From Chlamydiota bacterium (GTDB taxonomy: Bacteria > Chlamydiota > Chlamydiia > Chlamydiales > Simkaniaceae): a DNA stretch of 6,467 nucleotides. The stretch is from positions 1-6,467 of the forward strand of contig JAJFMG010000023.1 in the NCBI GenBank assembly GCA_021772295.1. Reading direction: 5' to 3'. Made by a program: the position numbers and the translations under genes. Each line of letters starts with the position of its first letter. Within the stretch, counting starts at the first letter, position 1. The notes beneath the pieces were generated by a model. The model was not told the DNA's origin. It ran no database searches and saw only the letters and a program-made list of their open reading frames with translations. Positions 1 to 5,600 of this stretch are shown here, in pieces.

Positions 1-88
1 GAGTTCCATCTTTTTCCCATCTTCGAAGTGTGGAGATACTAACACCAAGAAAAATAGAGGCTTCGCCAATTTTATAAAATCTACTCAT
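1..88 (-). CDS. IS607-type OrfA / MerR-fold serine recombinase, N-terminal fragment (cut by window edge)
   Basis: Only the first 29 codons are inside the window; the gene continues past base 1. The translation starts MSRFYKIGEASIFLGVS and goes on STLRRWEKDGT. This is the N-terminal helix-turn-helix of the MerR/excisionase fold: the 'YKIGEAS..LGVS..TLRRW..DG' pattern is typical of the DNA-binding head of IS607-family transposases, small serine recombinases that move IS607 elements and often precede a TnpB gene. The ATG at 88-86 fits the family start well, because the fold begins two or three residues later. No Shine-Dalgarno is visible just upstream. The catalytic domain and any tnpB partner would lie to the left and cannot be seen, so a stand-alone MerR-like regulator or excisionase remains possible, and I cannot tell whether the gene is intact. 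Confidence 0.7.
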   Translation of the reverse strand, partial: MSRFYKIGEASIFLGVSISTLRRWEKDGT

Positions 89-96
89 TGGGGTAG

Positions 97-126
97 ATAA
101 TAACAGATTTGGTTAGATTTTTGCAA
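97..126 (-). promoter_or_regulatory. Candidate sigma70 promoter of the IS607-type gene
   Basis: On the minus strand TTGCAA (126-121) and TATTAT (102-97) are separated by 18 bases, resembling -35 and -10 boxes (4/6 and 5/6 matches to consensus). The -10 box ends 8 bases before the ATG at 88, so the transcript would start at or next to the start codon and be essentially leaderless, which agrees with the lack of a Shine-Dalgarno. In DNA this AT-rich, chance matches are common, so this is tentative. Confidence 0.35.
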
Positions 127-143
127 GCAGTTGCGAACCCAGA

Positions 144-262
144 CTATTGAAATAAAGCATGTGCTTTCTGCATATCAGCTTCATATCCTTATAGATCTTT
201 GTATACTTATTAACCTTTCTTGTAATGGATCCCTTTCCTCCAGAGAACGTCCATCAGCATCC
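144..262 (-). pseudogene. Decayed fragment of a paralogue of the 178-residue gene at 446-982
   Basis: Bases 148-262 align with bases 483-599 of the intact neighbour in the same orientation: about 96 of 114 aligned positions match by hand count, with one 1-base insertion and one in-frame 3-base deletion. Read on the minus strand it gives DADGRSLEERDPLQERL, then ISIQRSI, matching DTDGLSMEEIDSLQERY of the intact protein (residues 129-145 and on). The extra base near 197-200 then shifts the frame, and the other frame resumes with GYEADMQKAHALFQ and a TAG at 146-144. Only the equivalent of residues about 128-166 survives. There is no start codon, an in-frame TGA lies just upstream of the homology, and the 5' two thirds are missing. 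The left limit falls close to the IS607-type gene and the right limit close to an IS30 remnant, so both ends may have been cut by mobile elements. Product function is unknown, as for the intact copy. Confidence 0.8.
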
Positions 263-284
263 TCTCCCGGTCATCTCTCAATAT

Positions 285-314
285 TTGAAACGCCGTTTCA
301 ACTCTGAAGTGCAC
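285..314 (-). repeat. Probable terminal inverted repeat of a decayed IS30-family element
   Basis: Read on the minus strand from 314, the sequence GTGCACTTCAGAGTTGAA followed by ACGGCG lies 26 bases downstream of the transposase stop at 340. A short 'GCACTT..GA.TTGAA' end just past the transposase gene is what I recall of many IS30-family elements. The opposite end is absent from the window, so the repeat cannot be confirmed by pairing. The site also contains the perfect 17-base palindrome TTGAAACGCCGTTTCAA at 285-301. Confidence 0.45.
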
Positions 315-339
315 GGATAAAAGACTTTTTGAAAAATGG

Positions 340-441
340 TCAAAATACCTCTAATGGAGTCCAATATTCTGACACTTTTTTCGGTCTATTGTTAAGAAGA
401 TCCCCTACTACTTGAAGTTTCACATCTATTATCTTATTAAA
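340..441 (-). pseudogene. IS30-family transposase, C-terminal remnant
   Basis: The minus-strand frame ending at TGA 342-340 reads FNKIIDVKLQVV, GDL, then LNNRPKKVSEYWTPLEVF. The terminal 'LNNRPrK.l.y.TP.EVF' block is the hallmark end of IS30-family DDE transposases, with the DNA-nicking core lying upstream in an intact enzyme of 300 or more residues. Here only about 33 residues remain: the recognisable part begins at about 441, and the stop codon of the next gene upstream lies at 448-446, so at least 90% of the transposase, including the catalytic DDE residues, is gone. The fragment has no start or RBS of its own. It sits between the intact 178-residue gene and the broken copy of that gene, which suggests that insertion and later recombination shaped this locus. 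The family call rests on a short but characteristic motif. Confidence 0.75.
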
Positions 442-445
442 TTTT

Positions 446-982
446 TTATTTTAATATTTCGTGCAGTTCGTTGTTGTGACGGTGAAATAAAGCATGTGCA
501 GCTTTCTGCATATCACCTTCATATCCTTCAGATCTACATATATTTACATATCTTTCTTGTAATGAGTCTATTTCTTCCATAGAAAGTCCATCAGTATCCA
601 CTTTTAAAAGAGCTGCAATTTGACGAAGAGAATCAGCGCTAAAGGAGCTTTGAGCCTCTTGAATACCATCAAGTTGAGTTTGTGTCTCCTTAATAGCTTT
701 AATTTGATCTCGAATCGCCTTCGTATCATCTTCTTCTGCTCTATTAGTTTCCGATCTATTAAAAAAATAATTAACAGGAGAACAACAAATAGAAACTATC
801 ATGCTAAAAATATTTCTTATAGTCGTAAAAATAGTGCCACAAAAAGATGAAGATTTTGGATCTACTAATGTTTCCAATGTACTGTCAGCATTGGGAGCTA
901 TAGGTCTTTGTTGAAGATTACTACCACGATCTGCATTTGGAGTAGTTATACTAGCCGTACTTCCTGATACTTGCATTGCCAT
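446..982 (-). CDS. Hypothetical protein with central hydrophobic patch and coiled-coil stretch; candidate secreted effector
   Basis: I do not recognise this 178-residue protein. The first 45 residues are polar, rich in Ser, Thr, Asn and Pro and likely disordered. Residues about 47-74 form one hydrophobic block (CGTIFTTIRNIFSMIVSICC, then SPVNYFF), long enough for one membrane span but without signal-peptide layout. Residues 76-112 are highly charged with heptad-like spacing (DTKAIRDQIKAIKETQTQLD), a likely coiled coil. The last 65 residues are probably helical. Polar N-terminus, internal hydrophobic patch and coiled coil are common in type III effectors and inclusion-membrane proteins of intracellular bacteria; that role is inference from layout only. 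The start at ATG 982 is backed by AAGGA six bases upstream; a second ATG two codons later is less well placed. A frameshifted second copy of residues 128-166 lies at 144-262, so this is a multicopy family. The stop codon abuts an IS30 transposase remnant. Confidence 0.72.
   Translation of the reverse strand: MAMQVSGSTASITTPNADRGSNLQQRPIAPNADSTLETLVDPKSSSFCGTIFTTIRNIFSMIVSICCSPVNYFFNRSETNRAEEDDTKAIRDQIKAIKETQTQLDGIQEAQSSFSADSLRQIAALLKVDTDGLSMEEIDSLQERYVNICRSEGYEGDMQKAAHALFHRHNNELHEILK
483..599. repeat. Direct repeat partner of bases 148-262
   Basis: This part of the 178-residue gene is repeated in the same orientation at 148-262. The longest identical runs are 16 bases (TGAAATAAAGCATGTG), 14 bases (CTTTCTGCATATCA) and 13 bases (CTTTCTTGTAATG). 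The two copies are about 335 bp apart and enclose the IS30 remnant. Confidence 0.8.
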
Positions 983-988
983 CGAATA

Positions 989-993
989 TCCTT
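989..993 (-). promoter_or_regulatory. Ribosome binding site of the 178-residue gene
   Basis: AAGGA on the minus strand (993-989) stands six bases before ATG 982-980, good Shine-Dalgarno spacing. It favours this start over the second ATG at 976-974. Confidence 0.6.
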
Positions 994-1058
994 GTTATGC
1001 CTTAAAATGTAATCTAAAAATCTACAGTAATATGATATAAAACTCAAATAAAATAAAA

Positions 1059-1086
1059 ATTATAAAACAATTAATTAGAATGGGAA
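1059..1086 (-). promoter_or_regulatory. Candidate sigma70 promoter of the 178-residue gene
   Basis: A perfect -10 box TATAAT (1064-1059) lies 16 bases after TTCCCA (1086-1081, 4/6 to the -35 consensus). It would give a 5' leader of roughly 70 bases. A weaker alternative nearer the gene is TTGAGT (about 1046-1041) with TAGATT 17 bases further on. The region is very AT-rich, so neither is certain. The rest of the gap up to 1233 shows no gene that I can support. Confidence 0.35.
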
Positions 1087-1159
1087 TTTTTTTTTACAAA
1101 GAAAGAATATTCACACAATGAGCAAAAATCCAGCTAATTCACTGGAAATAATTTGATAG

Positions 1160-1185
1160 AAAAAAAATGGTCATGTTCTGATGAC
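1160..1185 (-). terminator. Weak rho-independent-type terminator after the ZIP gene
   Basis: On the minus strand GTCAT, a six-base loop CAGAAC and ATGAC (1185-1170) are followed by CCA and a run of eight T (1167-1160). It begins 48 bases past the ZIP stop codon, where a terminator is expected. The stem is only 5 bp, so it would be weak; the long T-run is the better half of the evidence. Confidence 0.4.
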
Positions 1186-1233
1186 GAAGCAAAATATTCA
1201 TTCTTAGATTTTCTAAATCAAAAGAACTCAAAA

Positions 1234-1956
1234 TTATGTGATATACCCGATAAACATCTTTCCAATCATTCCAAACAAAAAACCAACAACTGCACCAAAT
1301 GACGGAGCCCAATGCTTTTTCAATACAGCTTGAGGAGCAATGTCTTGAAAGACCAAATAAAGAATGCCACCAGATGCAAACAGCATGAATCCTGAAGTAA
1401 TTTCAGGACTTTCTGAAAGAAAAAAATAACCTGTCAGCCCAGCGATTGGTCCAATTATTGACATGGCTAAAAATACACAAATAATAAACCAACCTCGATG
1501 CTTTGATGATGATCGTATTTCAAGAAAAGCATTGAACCCTTCCGGAATATTCTGAAAAACAATTAATAAGCCGAGTAGTAATGCATAAGGCTTATCTAAT
1601 AAATAAATAGCACCAAGCGCAATCACTTCTGGAACAAAATCAAGTAACATTGCTGCAAGCTGCGATACATGCTCCCGTTTTTTTGTTAGCACCTTGTCAA
1701 TTGTCATTACAATAAATCCACCAAAACCAAAGCAAAGAATCACAGGAATAAAACTTAAATTTTTCATACCTTCATGAACAAGTACAAGAGAGACAGCAGA
1801 GAGCAATACACCACCACCAAATGCTATTACGGCATGACGAATCTCTGTTTCAAGCCATCGATTGCCAATATGTTCGATTGCTGCAATTGCAGCTCCTAAA
1901 ACCATTGCAAGACCTGCAGATAGCGTTAAGATCGAAATAACGATCCAATCACTCAT
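1234..1956 (-). CDS. ZIP-family divalent metal transporter (divergent type)
   Basis: This 240-residue protein is strongly hydrophobic, with about seven or eight membrane spans (roughly residues 4-27, 42-61, 69-88, 103-119, 123-140, 156-178, 188-206 and 217-236), the size and layout of bacterial ZIP transporters, which bring zinc, iron or manganese into the cytoplasm through the inner membrane. Family signs are FGGGVLLSAVSLVLVHEG at 46-63, LLDFVPEVIALGA at 104-116, FQNIPEG at 134-140 and ASGGILYLVFQDIAPQA at 194-210. In classical members such as ZupT the metal site has HNxPEG; here the His is Gln (QNIPEG), and the partner motif is DFVPE, as in a less-studied ZIP subgroup. Metal choice therefore cannot be told. 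The cytoplasmic loop around 90-97 is short (TKKREHVS), not His-rich. GAGG eight bases before ATG 1956 supports the start. The gene follows comF by 36 bp and may share its transcript. Confidence 0.8.
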   Translation of the reverse strand: MSDWIVISILTLSAGLAMVLGAAIAAIEHIGNRWLETEIRHAVIAFGGGVLLSAVSLVLVHEGMKNLSFIPVILCFGFGGFIVMTIDKVLTKKREHVSQLAAMLLDFVPEVIALGAIYLLDKPYALLLGLLIVFQNIPEGFNAFLEIRSSSKHRGWFIICVFLAMSIIGPIAGLTGYFFLSESPEITSGFMLFASGGILYLVFQDIAPQAVLKKHWAPSFGAVVGFLFGMIGKMFIGYIT

Positions 1957-1964
1957 ATTTTAAG

Positions 1965-1968
1965 CCTC
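1965..1968 (-). promoter_or_regulatory. Ribosome binding site of the ZIP gene
   Basis: GAGG on the minus strand (1968-1965), eight bases before ATG 1956-1954, in the 36-base gap after the comF stop codon. Confidence 0.5.
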
Positions 1969-1992
1969 AATTTTTAATGTAAAATTCATTCA

Positions 1993-2652
1993 TTAACATT
2001 TTCTATCTAAAACATACAGCTCAAAGACTCGTTTAAAGCCAGCTCCTTTAAGCATCTGATACAGTTGTTTTCCTTTTGTATTAGATGGGCATTGATCAAT
2101 AATAAGCACCGTTTTTTGATGCCCATATGATTTATTAATTTTTATTCGAAATGTAGGCTCATCAAATGTGTAGAACAACTTTTGATAGCTTGTCGATAAA
2201 ACTCGAGCAATTTGTTTTGCAAATCTCTCTAACAAAAAATTCTTTTCTACAGGACTTTGCGGCGCAAAACATACGACATCTGGAATGACACTTTCTTTTT
2301 TTAAAAATTGCACAGACATATAAGATGCTAAGGTAGTAATAATTTCTAAAGGATCTCTTCTAGATACTTTAGAAAGTAATGACAGAACTGGACCTTCATT
2401 TTCAAAAGCTACTGTGATATTTCGTGGTGATTTCTGGGATTGACAAGTGGCGCAGTTGACCTGAAGGCTATGCTCTTTTGGAAAAAAACAAGACACACAA
2501 CGCGTCTGATGGTCAATCAGTTGAAAAAGATCCTGGCAATGAGCGCAAAAAAAAGTATTTTTTTCCTCTATCAGGTTTTGACAATGTATGCATATCTTTG
2601 GATAGAAAAAATAGGAAAGAGCATCAAGTATTTTTGATGCTCTTTTCTGCAA
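1993..2652 (-). CDS. ComF-like protein with zinc-ribbon N-terminus and degenerate phosphoribosyltransferase domain
   Basis: Taken from TTG 2652 this is 219 residues, the usual ComF length. ComF proteins help take up DNA for natural transformation in several bacteria and are kin to phosphoribosyltransferases. The N-terminus ILDALSYFFYPKICIHC matches the family opening ('ll..lfPp.C..C'). Four CXXC pairs follow at residues 21/24, 36/39, 52/55 and 67/70, a double zinc ribbon. VEKNFLLERFAKQIA (135-149) matches the 'RGFNQ..lLA..la' segment. The PRPP-binding loop, normally 'vlLVDDV.TTG.T', reads VLIIDQCPSNTKGKQ (182-196): the second Asp and the TTG are lost, so transferase activity is doubtful. An ATG at 2733 would add 27 residues but overlaps the upstream gene by 80 bp, has no clear Shine-Dalgarno and adds nothing family-like. 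The TTG sits one base after the upstream TAA, with AGG four bases before it. A terminator-like hairpin lies inside the first codons. Confidence 0.75.
   Translation of the reverse strand: MQKRASKILDALSYFFYPKICIHCQNLIEEKNTFFCAHCQDLFQLIDHQTRCVSCFFPKEHSLQVNCATCQSQKSPRNITVAFENEGPVLSLLSKVSRRDPLEIITTLASYMSVQFLKKESVIPDVVCFAPQSPVEKNFLLERFAKQIARVLSTSYQKLFYTFDEPTFRIKINKSYGHQKTVLIIDQCPSNTKGKQLYQMLKGAGFKRVFELYVLDRKC
2606..2645 (-). terminator. Rho-independent-type terminator of the large AsmA-like gene, overlapping the comF 5' end
   Basis: A perfect 12-bp inverted repeat (AAAGAGCATCAA at 2616-2627 against TTGATGCTCTTT at 2634-2645) has a six-base loop. On the minus strand it starts 8 bases after the TAA of the large gene and is followed by CCTA and six T (2611-2606). 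The plus-strand side has only a four-T run, so the minus-strand reading is better. The hairpin encodes part of the ComF N-terminus (roughly KRASKILDALS), so it must act as a leaky terminator or attenuator if comF is transcribed from upstream. Confidence 0.65.
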
Positions 2653-2653
2653 C

Positions 2654-5600
2654 TTACCTGAGCGCAAAATAAGGCTTTGCGAGACTACCCTGCATAGAAA
2701 GAGTAAAAGGCTCAGTGAGTTTGAGAAGCACATATTGCTTCATCTTGATCTTTACATTTAGCGTCCCATCTAAATCAACATAGGAAAGGTGATTGGATGA
2801 AAGATAAAACCTAGATCTTTTGCCTTCACTATAGGCATCTTTAAGCTCTTCAAGGACAACCTTTCCATCTTCAATCTTATATTCTAATTTTCCACATACA
2901 GGAACTAAAATCCCAAGGTCTAACCCGAGCCTTGAAATGATTTCAATTGGAATATCAATCAGATGATAATCTTTTTTAAAGGTATTAATAAAAGATAGCT
3001 CCCCACTTCCTGAAAAACTCTCTTTACGCCCAAGGGTACCACTGACATCTTTAAAATTAAGATCTGAAATAACAAAAGGTTTGAGTTGACTCCTTTTCTT
3101 TCCAATAACTGAGATCAAACTCGGTCTAAAATCTTGAATTTGTAAACTTGGTACTGACAAATCCCAAAGAATATCTTTTTGCCCTTCTACGGCTTTATCT
3201 ATGCGAGAGCGAATAGATATACTCGGGATGTTCAAGTGCCCAGCTTCATCTGTGATAGAGAATCGATCTAGATTAATTTTTTTGGATGTTACCGAAAGCT
3301 CGCTAAAAAGAATTCCCATATTAGATCCCATTAGCTCGAAATTCTTACCTTTGAGGTATCCTTTAAATTCTGAAAGCTTGGGATTTGCTTTATGAAGAGA
3401 AAGCTCACCTAAAATGGTATATCCATCCCCAAGCTCAACTTTTGTAAATATATCTCCGTATGGCTTAGGAAGAACTTGCGCTAAATCATTTCCATCGACT
3501 TTCAAAAACCCTGTTAAACTTACAAAATCTTGGCGTTCAATTTTCGGATTTTTATTAAAAGAAAAATCTAACCCACAAAGCTCTCCTTCGATACTTTGAA
3601 TAGAAAATCCATCATTTTCTCTCCAAGAACTTTTGATAGTAAGATCTCTACTTAAAGGATCTACTTCTTCTTTTTTAGCACAAATAGAAGTAACTAAAGA
3701 AATATCATCTGAGAAATATGCTTTGGTTTTTAATTCAAATGGATGTTCATTGAAATTTGTCTGCCCAAAAAGTTGCATTTGATTATCACAGATTTCAAAA
3801 CCGATATTTTCTAAATTCCATGATTTATTGCCTATCCAATAGTATCCTTCTCGAAGCTCTCCCTTGGCAGTAAATGACTCATCCGATTTTTTGAGTTGAT
3901 ATTGCATATCAATTTGATTTTCCCACTTCATTGGGAAATCAAAAAAAGTAATTTCATCATCGCTGTGAGAAATAAATGGAAGCATATCAGCTTTACCGAT
4001 AAATTTCAAAAACTCAGGGGAAAGAGATAAAGAGCCTTTTGCCTCTATCTCTTTTTCAAATAAACTAAATCGATCCAATTTGAATTTTGACCAATGATTT
4101 TTCATGTCATTTAACTCTAAATCAAAATCAATATCACAAAGAGTAAGACCTAATTCTTTGGTATAATTAATGGCTAGTGGAGCTTGACATTGAAGAGTAA
4201 CCTTTCCACCTCCAAAGTCATTTGAGGCCACTTGCATCCATGATTTTAGTTCAAATACTTTGATGCCACTTGTGATACCAAGCTCTACATTTCCAGAGGC
4301 ATACACATTACCTCGAAGATATGACAGTTGGTTATTATTTTCTAACGAAAGGCCAGGTATTATTTCATCAAAGCAAAGGTTTAAATGTCTGATTTTAAAG
4401 GTAAGAATATCTTCAAAAAAGTCTCCATGCAAAATTTCAATATAAGACTTATTCCAAGTTGCTTCAAGAAGTGGGATATTTATTCTTCCCTCATGATTTC
4501 TCTCTACGGTTCCAAACAATGTGAAATCATCTAATTTACAATGCATAAGTGAAATTCGATCGGAAGTAATTTCAGCTTTGAGCAAAAATTCTTCAAAAAT
4601 ATTTTTATTAATTGAGGGCTTATTACTCACCATCGATACATAAAAAGGTTTAAAATGAGCCTCTCGTTGAATATCAATTCCAATTAAGCCACCAACCTCT
4701 GCATATTTCAAATCTTCAAGCAAATTTCCTTTGATGGGATAAATGCCCATATTCGCAAAGAACTCAAGGTGATTGATAAAATCATGCAGCGAAAGATTTA
4801 GATTCAAATCGCAAACATCCAAGTTATAATCTCGAGTAAGTTGAAGTTCATTACAAAGAAGCTTAGAACTAAAAAAATGAGAAAGGGATTGATCCAATCT
4901 GATTGCAAACCCGTGGTCAAGCCCTTCCATTTTTCCACAGAGTCTAAATAAATCATGCGTCTGATTTTCTAATCTGATGTCAAATAGGAACGCTTCATCA
5001 AACACATATCTTAAATTATGGCCCTTCAATCTGTATCCATTAGATACAGCGTCAGAAACAACTGATATATCCCCTGTAATTTCTCCAATAAGACACTCAT
5101 TTTTAAGAGAATCGAATGAGAAATCGCAAGCGATTTGATTGATTGAAACTTCATCAGACAAAGGGTATGAGCCATCCATGATTCGAATATTACTGCTCCA
5201 ATTGGCACTAGCATTCGAATGCTCAAATATACCATTTAAAACAAAGCTACCCTCTTCTCCAACGATATTTCCGCTCAGCGGAAAATAAGTAGTGGAGAAA
5301 GAGTCAAATTTTCGAAGGATCTTTTGCGCATTTTGGGTATTGCCAGAAATTTCATCTGCAACAAGATGGAGCTGCGTTTCTCCCGTTTCAAAGAATTTTA
5401 GATCAGCCATTCCCTTAAAAAAAACATCTTCACAACGTGTAGAAAGCTTGCTAAATTGCAAGTCATCCCCGTTCAAGAAAATGGTACTATCCATCTGTTT
5501 AAAAACCAGCCCAGTTTCTTTTTCTTTTAGCTCTGCATTTTGCAGAGGAATCACTCCATTCCATTTTCCAGTTAAAAAATCATAGGACATAAATTGATTC

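Noticed and set aside
263..339. Minus-strand reading ETAFQILRDDRERMLMDVLW as part of a gene
   Set aside because: It runs through the presumed IS30 end into the other frame of the broken paralogue and stops at tandem TAA codons; it is a read-through artefact of the junction.
560..600. DTDG.S.EE in the 178-residue protein as an EF-hand calcium loop
   Set aside because: Only two Asp and the Gly fit; position 1 is not acidic and position 12 is Ile instead of Glu. The truncated copy keeps D.DG but also lacks the rest.
1138..1302. Plus-strand open stretch with a protein-like translation (IEKKWSCSDDEAKYSFLDFL)
   Set aside because: There is no ATG start in frame, it is short, and its last third is antisense to the ZIP gene. 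It could be debris of an old gene, but I recognise no family and cannot support it.
2653..2733. ATG 2733 as the start of comF
   Set aside because: It overlaps the upstream gene by 80 bp, lacks a clear Shine-Dalgarno and adds 27 residues unlike ComF; the TTG at 2652 fits family length better, though it cannot be proven here.
5026..5235. Minus-strand frame of 69 codons inside the large gene
   Set aside because: It is out of frame with the continuous 1270-codon gene and has no family features; it is a chance overlap.
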